Below, piece by piece: positions 11,581 to 23,414 of a stretch of 64,000 nucleotides of DNA. The notes beneath the pieces were generated by a model that was not told where the DNA came from, did not search any database, and saw only the letters and a list, made by a program, of their open reading frames with translations. The position numbers were made by a program, and so were the translations under genes. The stretch is from Paralvinella palmiformis (lineage: Eukaryota > Annelida > Polychaeta > Terebellida > Alvinellidae), in the NCBI GenBank assembly GCA_025642065.1, contig JAODUP010000584.1, positions 203,098 to 267,097 on the forward strand. The letters are read 5' to 3'. Numbering within the stretch: position 1 is the stretch's first letter; the number at the start of each line of letters is the position of its first letter.

Positions 11581-12498
11581 ATTATGAAACCGTATCTAGA
11601 ACAAAATTAGGCTATTACTGTAATTTACTGATTTATTAAAAATAAGCTTAGAATAATCTGCTACGTAATCTCTAAAGATATCTAATTAATAGAATAATGC
11701 CATACCATGCTTGATATAGCGCGCGCACACACACACACACCTACTTATTTTAAATAAAGAACTGACTATCATATGATAAATATACCATTAGTCAAACTTT
11801 CCATCAATATTTGTGCTGTGCTAAAGGTCACCCGTTTGTGAAAATCCATTATTCTAATATTCTATATCTATGATGCGAAAATGGTGGGTATGTACATAAT
11901 CGTATAAAATACGAGCAACAAAATCATAGAGTTGATTGTTAGTGGACGTATTTTTACAGGTGTAACCACGACAACTGTTGAGATTCACCTACTTGATGAA
12001 GCGAAGGTAGACGTCATGTTATTAAACTGTTGTGGATAGTCTACTGGGTTTTTGAGTCACACAAACAGGTAAACAACTGTTAAGTATGAATGTAAATACC
12101 ACCGAGAGATACACTTTTTATATCACTCTCTTTAACTGTCACATAACTGGTGTAGAATGGATAGTCCGGAAATATCTGGTGCGTCAAAATATGGCTAACT
12201 ACTGTTCCAGATACTCGGTACCCCATTCCTTCGTAGGTCACCCCCCTCCTGATTCCACATATAACCGTTATTCCTGCTAAAGCTCTTCAGTCATCCAAAG
12301 TCCTGCACACATACAAAGAAATGATATAATTAACAGCATCGCTTTGTAATGTACACTATGGCATTCCTTACAAAGGAAACTTAGCACAAATTTTATCTAT
12401 CAGCTTCAGTCCAGTTCAAAAAGTATTACTATGAGTGTTGTTTAATCTTCAATGCCGTTGTCTTCTCTCACCTGGGGCTACTGGGTTAACATATTACA
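11581..12498. other. intergenic or 5'-UTR intron DNA
   Basis: AT-rich, with a short (CA)n tract near 11720-11740. No coding exon recognised. If the acceptor at 11571 is used, part of this is the intron of the minus-strand sulfatase gene. Confidence 0.4.
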
Positions 12499-12710
12499 CA
12501 CTAGTAAATGATGATGATTGGTGTTTTACGGCCACGTTTGTGCAGGTGGTAGGCTAAATGGGCCGACAGACCTCCAAAGTTAACGAAGCGAAGTCAAAGA
12601 TGAAACACCCTTCAGATATGCCCAGGCCGAGTTTCGAACACGGGTGGTAGTGATCTGTGATCCAACACGCTACCGTTAGACCACGGAGGCCCCCCTCACT
12701 AGTAAATGAT
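12499..12710 (-). mobile_element. full-length SINE family B with 14-bp target duplication
   Basis: The element (12513-12696) reads on the minus strand GCCTCCGTGGTCTAACGGTA ... and has box B-like GTTCGAAAC. It ends with the family tail GCCGTAAAACACCAATCATC. It is flanked by identical 14-nt direct repeats CACTAGTAAATGAT at 12499-12512 and 12697-12710, the signature of LINE-mediated insertion. Other family B copies are at 14501, 14855, 23224, 24381, 30374, 33308 and 39855. Confidence 0.85.
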
Positions 12711-14500
12711 ATATTATAATCAGTACATCCTCTGTTATAATTATCTTTATGTGATGCTGATGACTTCTTTTATGTTGTGATGTTATGTAAAATGACAACT
12801 GCATAATATTGTACCTAATGTCATAATACATAATTAGTTATTTGTATTGTATTACTATGGGACTAAGAGTCTGAAATAGAGATTATGAATATTTTATTAC
12901 ATTAGCTAAAAATGATGTTATAATTCGTAGCGTGTAATCAAAGATAAGACTTTGATAAGTTTGGGAGCAAAACTAAACGTCCGAGATATGGACCCCTTAC
13001 TGTGGACCAGATTAAAACAGGGAAAAGCCTCTAACCTAAACTCAATGATATATTACTGCAATTTAGTACACTTATGTTGTGCCTGTGCCTATAATGATTT
13101 GACCTGTTGACGTTTATTCGTTGTTAGACGAACTCTGCGTTTTTACTAATACTGTGTCTGTTTGATTGTTTCAAAGGGGTCTCTTGCTGTATTTCCGCCG
13201 GCTTTTATAGCTCGGTTTCTTAACCTTAATTAACAGGTCCCCATGCACCTGTAGATCTATAGGAATACATAAACTATGCATCACAGTTGAGCCCTGGACG
13301 TAAAACACATATCTATATATTTGTTTATTGACCCAGCAAACGCTCTGACACAGTGTGTTTTTATCAACGCAAAGGTTACATCCAGGGCATATTTATAACC
13401 ATTTATAGATTGACTTCCATAACATTTATAAAGTCTCAGTTTTGTTTACTGGACGGAAACAGCTTATAAAATATACGAACAGGTACAAATTAGCTAAACA
13501 CTAAAACATCGTAAAACTTCTAGCCATTATAGCTGGGTCATATATTAAATGAGGTTTGTATGATTTTCGTATACAGCTTAAAAATGAATTATAACACGCT
13601 CCTTATCTGATATGTATAAAGGGTAAACACAATATATTTTGTTACCACACGTCTTCAAGCCTCAAATTCGCGACCAAACCTTCGAAACAGATATGATTTT
13701 CCGTACAGATCACTATTAGTATTTGTTTTCAGAGGAGCCTAGATTCCTAATCGATTGCATATGTATGAACCTTCACGAAAACTGACGACGTTGGTCTATA
13801 TTTTTCTTGATTAGCCCAGTGCTTTATTATATAGTTTATTCTCCGTACATAATCGATGAATGACAGCACGAAAAACTTCTATTTCAATGGAATGGCGACT
13901 AAGTAATGCGAAGGCACGTTTTCATATAAATATAGTTCTATATACAACAAAAAACAATATAAAAAATATACAGATTCTGTGACATAACTTTTATATCAGC
14001 AGTTTCAATAAATTACCCACCATTCAATTACATACCGATGAATTCATCACTTATTGCATATAAACATGACATTTTCAATATAGATTCTTATACATTAAAA
14101 ACAAAAATTCATTCTGGCTTTATGGGGACGTCACCACGGCCTAACTGGCAGTGCGATTGACCACACACCTCTATTACCCGGATTTGAACCGTGTCTCATG
14201 AAACTTATATCATCAAAAGCTGTACAGCATGAACTGTCAATTCGTCCAGTTACTTAATTTACTGTGATTGGTCTGGTTCAGCCTTATCATAATTATAGTG
14301 TCAGACTGGGTTATAAGTACATGTACATGACAAATTTCACAACATAAATTCAGAACTTATGGGGTTCTCTTTTATATCATTAAAAGTATCCGTGTGTCTA
14401 ATTAACGTCAAATCTAATTATGACATTGGTCATACCTATACTATATGACTATACTACACAGTTATGAAATGACGCGGTCACATATTGACCTTATCTGAAG
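12711..14500. other. AT-rich intergenic DNA
   Basis: No gene recognised over 1.8 kb. Confidence 0.4.
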
Positions 14501-14607
14501 GTTGTTTCATCTTTGACTTCGCTTCATTACCCTTGGAGGTCGCTCGACCCATTTAGCCTAACGTGTGCACAAAAGTGGCCGTAAAACACCAGTCATCATC
14601 ATCACAT
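14501..14607 (+). mobile_element. SINE family B, 5'-truncated
   Basis: GGTTGTTTCATCTTTGACTT through GTGGCCGTAAAACACC matches the 3' two thirds of family B. The tRNA-like head is missing. Confidence 0.75.
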
Positions 14608-14854
14608 ATTGATCTACAATAATGTTATGTGTATAAAGGGCCCCACATTTGGTAACACAAAACAAATACAGAACTCCAGCATGTCCCTGCATAGAAACTG
14701 TTGGTCGAAAATATCAGTGTCGTATTTTAATTAGGACATTAATCATTTCTATATACATGTATATAGGCACAATTGTTAGATTATAGTTTATCATGACAAA
14801 GCAAAGAATGAATCTACAAAACACACATACCCATCGATATATTATATAATGTAC

Positions 14855-14910
14855 ATGATGATGATGAATGATGTTTTACGGCCACTTTTGTGCACAAGGT
14901 AGGCTAAAGG
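14855..14910 (-). mobile_element. SINE family B tail fragment
   Basis: The minus strand carries CACAAAAGTGGCCGTAAAAC and the ATCATCATC tail only. Confidence 0.65.
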
Positions 14911-15765
14911 TTCTACGCACTAAGAGAGCCCAGTTCGTGGAATCGAATCCGAGTAAAATCGGCTATTGCCAATGGTTTCACCCTTCAATACAGACCTGAC
15001 CATCCCATGCCTCATAATCAGCATTTCTCAATTGTGACCAATAACAAGAAAGTACTTCGTATTTCCTCTTCTTTCCTGACGCATTTTACGAGTTATAACT
15101 GTATTTATTCAACTTTACATAATACAAAATACGAACATAAACATATACACCGACAATACAATTAAGGGAGAAACAACCATTATTGTCCAATTACTCTTAC
15201 AGCTGCTGCATACTGGTAAGCTTTGTTAAATATGGGCATTGAGAAAGCGTAATGCACCAAACAATTCTGAAAACAATCGCGCAGTGATTGTGGGGTACGT
15301 CCTCCACCCCACCCCCCTTATAGCCAAATGTTCTGATAATTTTCATCAGAAAGTCTTAAAATAAAAACAACCAATTTAAAGTACTGGTGCATCAGACAGT
15401 CATTACTGAAGTTTGTTTGTAATCGACCGCGATGCGCTTCGTCGGCCTCACCATTACAAAGATGACAGTTAACTGGTGGCGATGACACGTGATTTAAAAC
15501 TAAACATCGCCATAACAGACTGCATATTGTTATCTTTGTAAAAAAGAGGCTGGCCTTAATTAAAGTACCCGACTTAGATAGTCATACCATAGAGCCCCCC
15601 CCCGGTTACAGTGAGAGTGAAGGCAAGGTTCGAAACACGTCCGTGTCGTTAGAGTAAAGCGACACTCGCCAAATGACGATATTTTCTCTTTACATTTTAC
15701 CGCCACACAACATTTCATCTATTCTAAATTCGAAGTCTATTTAGAATCAATTTATCAAGCTCTGA

Positions 15766-16066
15766 TTAAGCTCGAACGTAAACGACACGAACTACGCTAG
15801 CCGCTGGAGCTACTACTGTCGCTCAGTTTGTAGTATATTGTATGCAGTAATAATCAAAACGGCGCATATAGCTTTCATTCAGCGGGTGACTCCATTTTAT
15901 AGGTGGCAGCACTTTCGTAGTCTTGTGATCGTTATAGTCCCTATGACTGTTAGCCTTGTGACATCTGTATTCTTGTACGAAAGCGTGTGGCCATTAGCGA
16001 CATGTATAGATCTATCTCTGGGAATGTTGTTTGGTATGTTCAGCTCAAACACAGCAAGCCGAATTG
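15766..16066 (+). CDS. possible membrane-protein exon (two hydrophobic segments)
   Basis: The reading frame is open from 15766 and passes through two hydrophobic stretches, around SLVIVIVPMTVSLVTSVFLY and LATCIDLSLGMLFGMF. It meets a good 5' splice site at ATTG|GTAAGC (donor GT at 16067-16068). There is no convincing initiator ATG near the start of the frame, so if real it is an internal exon or the start lies elsewhere. I do not recognise the family. No adjoining exon could be matched, so this remains a weak candidate. Confidence 0.25.
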
Positions 16067-16134
16067 GTAAGCTATTTAGTAATGCTATTAAAATAATTTA
16101 CCTTACAAACTATGGAAATTATATAGTGGTATGA

Positions 16135-16741
16135 TGTTATCAATCGTAGGGTGAATAAAAGAACAAAAGACCTTTATTATGTTTCATCGAGAGTACGTAT
16201 GCCACATTTGGTGGCCACACTCGGGATTTCAAATGTCATTAGATTCATCACTTAATCAAACTCAAAGCTGGTGCCGTATTGTGATCTGTTCTTCATATGC
16301 ATTATCTAATTAGACAACGGCGCTTTATTAAATATACATTATTATTATTAAATAACGTCGGTGTTACGAATTATGATGAACTGTTATTGTTACACCTAGT
16401 GCCAAGTTTGACACCATTTCAATAGGCATCGTCGTCTCCTTTTCTACGATGTTGAACATTCTAATGATTCTTGCAATGTGCAGATTTATGGAATCCTAAA
16501 TCTGCATGAACTGCCAGGTGCATTGCTGGCTTTAAATATTCAGACACTGCACGCTGTTAGGTGATATTTTTATTAGATTTCCAAGATTACCTGATTTACT
16601 TAGCTATTTGGTATCTTATTTAATTTATATATGAATAATGGGATTAAAATTAACACTTACTGGCTTTGGTGATAATAGACTAACTAGGAACTTAGTTGAT
16701 GAATTAGCTAGGCTTTTCTAAATTCATCACAATATAATTAG
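16135..16741. other. AT-rich intergenic DNA
   Basis: Nothing recognised. Confidence 0.4.
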
Positions 16742-16840
16742 TGGCAGACATGGGGTCAATTCAATTCCGGAATTGATGGGCAATTCCAAAATTGCTTATT
16801 TAAAAAAATGGAATTGGAATTAACACATTTGGAATTGAGA
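16742..16840. mobile_element. GGAATTG-rich hAT-like fragment, copy 3
   Basis: TGGCAGACATGGGGTCAATT followed by CAATTCCGGAATTG words and a closing GGAATTGAGA. Same family as 935-1057. Confidence 0.5.
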
Positions 16841-17691
16841 ATACTTGCATAGTTTATGAACCTAAGGCAAGGTCGGGATTTTCAGTGTAAAAATCTATCT
16901 GTTACATTATATTGTAAAAAGTGTTAAAATGTAAAGTCAGTCATAGTGTACATAATTAATTAAGCACATTCAGGTAATCATGACTTGACAACATTACTGT
17001 CATTATCCATCTGTATCTCTATACCAGGACATTTTCACAGTATATAATAATAACTGAAATGGCAGTTTTTAATGTGACTGGTTACCTCAAATGAGAGACG
17101 CATATGGTCTGTAATTTATAGCTTCCACACGGAGACTAGTTCTACCCATGAGGCCAAAGAGGCAGTTATTCAGTGGCTTTGTGGACCATTGGTATTTCTC
17201 TCTGGATAACACAACTGGTTCAGGTTTTGAGGCAGAATTTTTCAAACACTTGTATTCTGGCAGCATTTCTGACTTGCTGAAGACCAGATTTCTTACATGT
17301 ATCACATTTTTTCTTGCCAGCGGTCACAAAGAGTTTTATGGCCTTCCACCTTTATACATGATTAAAGTCTTTACAATAATATCACAGTCACAACACAGTT
17401 TTTGAATGTCATGAAACTTTATAGTGGAAATAAATCAGCATAAGTAGGTACAGTAGCATGATAATTAAGGTGGATATAGGCTGATTTTATAATGAAGTCA
17501 CAAACACCATTATTTGGGGTAAATTAATTCAGTAGCACAGTTATAATAGGTGACAATTTGAGATCAGCAGGTCAGGGAATTAGATTTTTGGCTCATAAGT
17601 TATGGTCATACAGTCAGTGACTCTTCATGAGTGGAGTTAAATATACATAAATGAAAAACAATAATCCTCAAGGTAAATACAGTCAGCATGT
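16841..17691. other. intergenic DNA
   Basis: Frames at 17087-17405 on both strands are short and carry no family signature that I recognise. No feature called. Confidence 0.35.
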
Positions 17692-18345
17692 AGCCAGTCA
17701 AACTGGAAGGAAATGGAATTGACGAGATAGAGACCTTCACGTATCTGGGTAGTATTATTGATAAACATGGTGGTACAGATGCGGTAGTTAGGGCAAGGAT
17801 TGGCAAGGCTAGAGGAGCATTTATACAGATCAAGAACATCTTGAGCTCCAAAGTGTTGTCATTACACACAAAGATATGCCCGCTTAACTTCAATGTGAAG
17901 TCTGTACTACTGTATGGAGCAGAGACATGAAGGACAACTAACGCCACCAGCAAGAAATTACAGACCTTTATTAATAACTGTCTGAGAAGAATCCCCCAAA
18001 TTCGCTGCTCAAACACCATCAGTAACAGCGACTTGTGAGAGAAAACACACCAATATAATACTGGAGAGGAGATCAGAAGGAGACGATGGGGGTGGATTGG
18101 TCACACATTCCAGAAACAAGCATCAACTATCACCAGGCAGGCCCCAACATGGAACCCACAAGGAAAGAGAAAAAGAGGACACCCAAGAAATACGTGGAGA
18201 AGGGATCTCCTGACAGATATAGAGGACAGGTTACAGCTGGAGGGAGCTAGAAAAGAAACCCCAGGACAGAAGACTTTGGAAGACTGTTGTCAATGACCTA
18301 TGTCCCAGGAGTGGTGAAGGGTGACAAAGTCAGTGAGTGTCACCT
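17692..18345 (+). pseudogene. non-LTR retrotransposon reverse-transcriptase C-terminus, decayed
   Basis: Translation gives FTYLGSIIDKHGGTDA, ARIGKARGAF, SVLLYGAET, a stop where Trp is expected (TGA at about 17926), then RRRWGWIGHT, QALTWNPQGKRKRGHP and TWRRDL. These are hallmark C-terminal motifs of a widespread animal non-LTR retrotransposon group. The catalytic reverse-transcriptase core is absent, so this is a 5'-truncated dead copy. At least one nonsense change and probable frame slips are visible. Confidence 0.8.
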
Positions 18346-20160
18346 AGAATTGGTGATAGGGGTTTAGTGTGGTAATTACATCCAATTGTAATTTGATTTG
18401 CTGCTTGGCTAAGATTATTAATGGCTAGATTAAGTTTTGTGAGTATTAAGTAAGTACATGTATTCAGTTAGTCAATGCATTGTACACTACTAATGTTAGT
18501 GTTACAATAAACGGTCATTATTAAATCTGTTACATTTGATATAGTTGTGAGTTTTTTTATAATCCTTTGTAAAAACCTGTTTTTACGTGATGTTAAATAA
18601 TGTTAATAAACAGTGTTAATAACGTTTGTGCATAAAACAGGCCAACCCCGACCTAAGGTGTCCCTATTTTGCCACGAAACAGCTAGGAAGGAACTGTCAT
18701 TTGAATTCTAGAAGTTTGAAATACTGACATTAATACAACAGGAAAAAGTACATTCTATAATAAATGGTATAACAAAGAAATCATTCAGAGATGAGGCTAC
18801 CAAGGATTTATTATGCAGACTGAGGGTAGTGATAAATATATGTGATATAGTAGATAATCTACTTAATGGTTTTAAGTAATTGTGTAAAACTCCTGCCAAC
18901 TCCAGTCTTGGAGGAAACAGGTATCACAGCATTTAGATATGAAAAGTTAATAATTATTACCACTAATACCAGATCACCAGGTTAATTACAGGTAGTAATG
19001 GAAGAATTTGATAATGCCATGCATTTTATGGTAGATTGTGTGGAAATTTTCGAATAAATAGATAAAATTAAGTAAAATTTATTGATAGTCACCACACACC
19101 AGAAAGTTGGCCATACTAGATTTATTACTAAGTTAGTACTATAGACCTCTAGATTCATTAAGTGTTAGATTAAACCAGTGACATGAGCAGTGAAGCGTGG
19201 ATTCTATTTATAAAGCCTTTTAAATGGTTCACCTTAAATATAAATAAAGAATATACTACAGGACAAGTTTAGCCTATCCAACATACACACATACACAATT
19301 ACAGTTACCCTACCCGACGACCGCACAGTTCTGTGGTGTGACACCCCTATGACTATAGCTGAGCAAATTGTGTTCTTGCGGTATTTAGCCGAGCCAGTGT
19401 TTATGAACAACCCAATACCCATCGTTCAGTAAGTCATTCCATGTCACCTAGCCTTCTTATTATTTGGCAGCGCTATATGTGGTGTACCTGCATCTTTAGT
19501 TATGCTTTATGGCATAGTTATAATTCATATTGTGTAAGGTAGCTGTGGTTATTACTTACGGAAAAGTGAATGTAGTCTAGCTTTACTGGAACTGTGGACT
19601 GGCCCGCATGATGCTAATAAGGTATCTCATCGGGGACATGTTACAAATTATTTGTTTTTAATTAATAATATGCTCGTCTCCTGAGACTCCTCGTCGTTAA
19701 TTTGAAATAAATCCTACTGTAATTGCTAAATTTAATAAACTTTTATTAAAAGTTAAAATTTACTAATTATACATAAATCTCTTTATTCTTGAGATGTTTT
19801 TAAGGGCTGTTATTATTTACCCGGAAGTCAAATCCCGAAGTCGGAACGACAGAAAACGGTCTTATTCAACCGGCAACCAGGTCCCGAAGGAAATATCGGC
19901 GACTGTTTACCCGGCAGCCGGGTATACAACGCTAATTTTTGTTCTTCAGCCGAAATTGTTGCCGATTATGCAACAACATAAATCTTCACTCGGTGGCCGA
20001 CAAGCCCAGCCGGGTCATCGCAAAATGAGGACGCATTAATTTTTCCGGCGAGTGGCACGTGTGCTAGAGGCATATGGGACTCGTCTTCGGAAGTGCTCGG
20101 CATTTTCTGGACAGAGCTGATTGTAATCATTCTCATTTAGGCTGATGCTGGTGTATCCCA
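18346..20160. other. intergenic DNA upstream of sulfatase copy 2
   Basis: No exon recognised. 19794-20045 is locally GC-richer and may be part of the promoter region of the plus-strand sulfatase gene, but I see no decisive motif. Confidence 0.35.
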
Positions 20161-20362
20161 CTGCAGCTTTTGATTACCACACAATACTTCATTGAGTTGT
20201 ACTCATTCAGACAACCCCAAATTTAAGTTTTTAGTATACTTTTATTACTCGTTTTGCTCATGGACTTTGGGTTTGACTATTGGTTTGATATTGATCGCCA
20301 GGGACTGCAGCTTTTAATTAACACACTTCCATGGTTTAACCCAATGCAGCTTTTGATTACCA
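20161..20362. repeat. three dispersed copies of a 19-20-bp motif upstream of sulfatase copy 2
   Basis: CTGCAGCTTTTGATTACCAC (20161), CTGCAGCTTTTAATTAACAC (20305) and ATGCAGCTTTTGATTACCA (20344) lie 370-570 bp upstream of the ATG. A second word, AAATCTTCACT, recurs at 19979, 20437 and 20482. They could be regulatory or relics of a local duplication. Confidence 0.5.
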
Positions 20363-20550
20363 ATTTCTTGCAGACCGACAGCATCATCGACCTCAGTGCT
20401 CCTGGCCGCCATTTTCCGTCTCCCGCACAAGCGGAGAAATCTTCACTGAGGAACCGAATCTTTGCCGGGTGGGCAGAAGACAAAATCTTCACTGGGAATC
20501 GACAGCCGGGTCAATAATGACTTCCTTTTTTAAATGTCAGATGTATTATG

Positions 20551-20572
20551 TGTGTGTGTGTGTGTGTATGTA
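20551..20572. repeat. (TG)n microsatellite
   Basis: Short GT dinucleotide run inside the presumed 5'-UTR intron of sulfatase copy 2. It creates an artificial upstream extension of the reading frame (MCVCVCV...), which I reject as coding. Confidence 0.7.
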
Positions 20573-20633
20573 TGAGCGCACATATTATTATTATTACCGG
20601 TAATATTTTTATTACTATTTTTCTTATTAACAG

Positions 20634-20730
20634 ACAGAGATGTCAATACACAGATAAAATAGGCGCAGTTAGTAGACAGAGATCGCAGTTTACGTGTCAA
20701 GTGCTGAATATACTTACAACTCTTAACACT
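20634..20730 (+). promoter_or_regulatory. 5'-UTR part of the sulfatase copy 2 exon with 3' splice site
   Basis: A pyrimidine-rich tract TTATTACTATTTTTCTTATT followed by AACAG ends at 20633, a strong 3' splice site. The leader exon would run 20634-20730 into the ATG at 20731. This mirrors the acceptor upstream of copy 1 and argues for a shared gene structure: 5'-UTR intron plus intronless coding region. Confidence 0.55.
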
Positions 20731-22266
20731 ATGGGCTCTGTTAATTACTGGATTGTGATCCTTCTAGTACTGGCTAAGATGGAATGTCTAGCTGCTGAAA
20801 GAAAGAACGTGCTCTTTTTGGTGTCTGACGACATGCGACCGGAAATAAATGTGTACTTAAATACCCACGTTCCCGGCTATGTTCACCCCAAGATGCACAC
20901 CCCAAACCTGGATAAATTAGCTAGCAGAAGTCTGCTGCTAAAGAAGGCTTACGTACAAATGGCCGTCTGCTCTCCCAGCAGAACATCACTACTTACAGGC
21001 AGACGACCGGATACGACTAAAGTTCACGACCTGACCCACTACTGGCGAAATGTAGCTGGAAACTTCACCACCATTCCACAGTACTTCAAGAATCACGGAT
21101 ACGCTAGCATTGGTATGGGTAAAATATTCCACCCAAACAGACCCTCGGGATATGATGACCCTATTTCATGGACAGCTAAATATTTTCGGCCAAACGGTAG
21201 TTACTGGCAGTCGCGTGTTCATGGCACGTGGCTCGCTGCAGACGACGAAGAAGAGCAAAGACACCCGTTGATGGATACCCAGACCGCTCAGCAGGCGATT
21301 AAAACTCTGCATCGTCTAGCGCCAAAAGTTCTGAGAGGTGAGCATAATTTCTTCCTTGCAGTTGGATTCCACAAGCCTCATCTTCCATTCGTCTTTCCCG
21401 CTCGCTTCTTGAAGTATTATCCGATCGACGCTGTTCGACTTCCGGCCAATTCGTACGCGCCAGTTGGCATGCCCGAAGTTGCATGGTCAAATTTTGACGA
21501 ACTACGCAATTACCCCGATATCAGCACTAAATACGGCTATGGTGCAATAAACACGACCCTACCTGATGCCAAAGTGAAGGAACTACGAAGAGCTTATTAT
21601 GCAGCTTTGTCCTACGTGGACTACTTAATCGGGCTCATCCTTGTGGAGCTTGAAACGCTTGGTCTCGACAAGAGCACGGTGGTGAGCTTCTGGGGTGATC
21701 ACGGCTGGCAGCTTGGAGAACACGGCGAATGGTGTAAGCACACGAACTTCGAACTGAGTACGCACGCCCCGATGATGGTCCGGATTCCAGGCTTGACCGA
21801 TGCCGGACTGGTCACCGAACAGCTGACCGAATTCGTAGACCTCTTTCCCTCGTTGGCCGAAGCAGCCGGCCTGCCACCCGTGCCGCTGTGCCCCGAACAG
21901 TCGGGTAACGTGACCACCTGCACCGAAGGTGTCAGCTTTCTGCCGCTGATCAAGGATCCGGGAAGAACCTGGAAATCTGGCGCCTTTTCTCAGTATCCGA
22001 GGATGTTTGTCGATGGTGATATTGCTATGGGCTACAGGCTGAGGACCACTCGGTACAGCTACACGGAGTGGAGGTATTACGATGACCTGCGTTTTACGCC
22101 GTTTTGGAACCGGCATCCTCACGCCATCGAACTCTACGACCACGCCATTGATCCAGAAGAAAACGTAAACAAAGCGACGGATAAATACTACGCAGTGGTT
22201 ATAAAGCAGCTTGCTAAATCTTTAAAACGCGGCTGGAGAAATGCATTACCACCACATTTAATTTGA
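20731..22266 (+). CDS. IDS: iduronate-2-sulfatase-like enzyme, copy 2
   Basis: A 511-residue paralogue of the minus-strand sulfatase. I chose the ATG at 20731 because it begins a typical signal peptide (hydrophobic core WIVILLVLA, likely cleavage near residue 21) directly before KNVLFLVSDDMRPE. The in-frame extension upstream crosses a TG repeat and a splice site. Conserved positions are Asp33/Asp34, CSPSR with Cys80 (formylglycine) and Arg84, GKIFHP with Lys131/His134, HKPHLPF His217, WGDHGW Asp323/His324 and CKHTNFE Lys336, so activity is plausible. The expected role is hydrolysis of 2-O-sulfate on iduronate residues of glycosaminoglycans in lysosomes or secretions. Coding is uninterrupted to the TGA at 22264-22266. 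A MITE begins 43 bp after the stop, so it lies in or next to the 3' UTR. Clear sequence divergence from copy 1 shows the duplication is not recent. Confidence 0.95.
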   Translation: MGSVNYWIVILLVLAKMECLAAERKNVLFLVSDDMRPEINVYLNTHVPGYVHPKMHTPNLDKLASRSLLLKKAYVQMAVCSPSRTSLLTGRRPDTTKVHDLTHYWRNVAGNFTTIPQYFKNHGYASIGMGKIFHPNRPSGYDDPISWTAKYFRPNGSYWQSRVHGTWLAADDEEEQRHPLMDTQTAQQAIKTLHRLAPKVLRGEHNFFLAVGFHKPHLPFVFPARFLKYYPIDAVRLPANSYAPVGMPEVAWSNFDELRNYPDISTKYGYGAINTTLPDAKVKELRRAYYAALSYVDYLIGLILVELETLGLDKSTVVSFWGDHGWQLGEHGEWCKHTNFELSTHAPMMVRIPGLTDAGLVTEQLTEFVDLFPSLAEAAGLPPVPLCPEQSGNVTTCTEGVSFLPLIKDPGRTWKSGAFSQYPRMFVDGDIAMGYRLRTTRYSYTEWRYYDDLRFTPFWNRHPHAIELYDHAIDPEENVNKATDKYYAVVIKQLAKSLKRGWRNALPPHLI

Positions 22267-22309
22267 CCTGCATTACACTAAGAAATAAGTCTTTCTTAAA
22301 TTACGTCAA

Positions 22310-22966
22310 TTAAAGGGACTGTTCACCTTCAGAATATATTTCTTAAATATGTAATGCTCAGAACAGTAACCCCAAATTCCACAATAATAATCACGAAATA
22401 TACCTGATGCCATAGGTATTGGGAAATAATCCAAATTACCGGTGGGCCGCCATTACGGCTGCACTGGAAGCCAGATTCGAAGTCGGGAAGGGGAAAACTA
22501 AAAAGCACTGACGTCATATGAGCCCTCTCTAGACTGACGCCGATTATAGTTGATCTTGAACGTTAATATCTCAGCCATTTTTAATCATCTTCCTCTTGTA
22601 AGGTTCATTCTGTCTCAAACTGATATGGTTGTATGTCATTCAAGATGTAATTTTAACAAGATAATTGCGTTTTGTTCTTGAATATTTCTTTGCTCACTCT
22701 TGTTTATATGCTTTTGTACCGGCTCTACAGACTTTCAGTCACACTGCTGGGTTCAAGTGACGTCAACATTCAGCAGCTTCCGGTCTTTGTTTAGCTTCAA
22801 AATGGCGGCTCCCACAGGCCCTTAAAAGTCGAATAATCAGCACTTTGAACTGGATTATTGAATGTACTGGTGATTGTTTACACATTTTAATATCATTTAT
22901 GATATTTGAGAGCATAGCTGTATATTAGTCCTGAAAATTTGAAATGAAGGTGGACTATCCCTTTAA
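22310..22966 (+). mobile_element. 657-bp MITE (family M), copy 1
   Basis: The left end TTAAAGGGACTGTTCACCTT and the reverse complement of the right end TTAAAGGGATAGTCCACCTT are imperfect inverted repeats of about 22 bp. No coding capacity. Other copies: 43446-44060, 44199-44290 (end only) and 50897-51454. The TTAA at each end could be target duplication or part of the repeat. It sits just after the sulfatase stop codon and may supply that gene's 3' UTR. Confidence 0.8.
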
Positions 22967-23211
22967 AAAAATTTAATTTGTGTCACAGATTCCACATCAA
23001 TTGATATTTTAAGAAAGGCAAATATATTTTTTTAAGTTCTGTTTTTTATGAAGTTCGTAGCACATGAATAGTTAGAATATGGCTTGCTAAGTTGGTGGAC
23101 AGGTAAAGGTATAATAATAACAATAGTACTTATTGTTATTATTATTATCATCATCATTAATAACTCGCCGAATGAATGTCAATTATCTAACATATTGGAG
23201 ATAATGTTTTT

Positions 23212-23414
23212 TCTTCTAATATTATTTCTGGTGCCTCTGTGGTCTAGTTGGTAGCGCGTTGAACCCCATAGTACTACCACCTGAGTTCGAATCTCGGCGT
23301 GGGCATATCTGAAGGGTGTTTCATCTTTGACCTCGCTTCGTTACCTTTGGAAGTCGCTCGGCCCATTTAGCTTAAAGCATGTGCACAAAACATCAATCAT
23401 CATCTTCTAATATT
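23212..23414 (+). mobile_element. SINE family B with target duplication
   Basis: Head GTGCCTCTGTGGTCTAGTTG and box B GAGTTCGAATC, then the family body and ATCAATCATC tail. Direct repeats TCTTCTAATATT flank it at 23212-23223 and 23403-23414. Confidence 0.85.

Noticed and set aside
17606..18019. 137-codon minus-strand frame
   Set aside because: Antisense of the LINE reverse-transcriptase relic on the plus strand, which has the recognisable motifs.
20548..20730. 61-codon N-terminal extension of sulfatase copy 2
   Set aside because: It crosses a TG microsatellite and a strong 3' splice site, and the downstream ATG begins a proper signal peptide.
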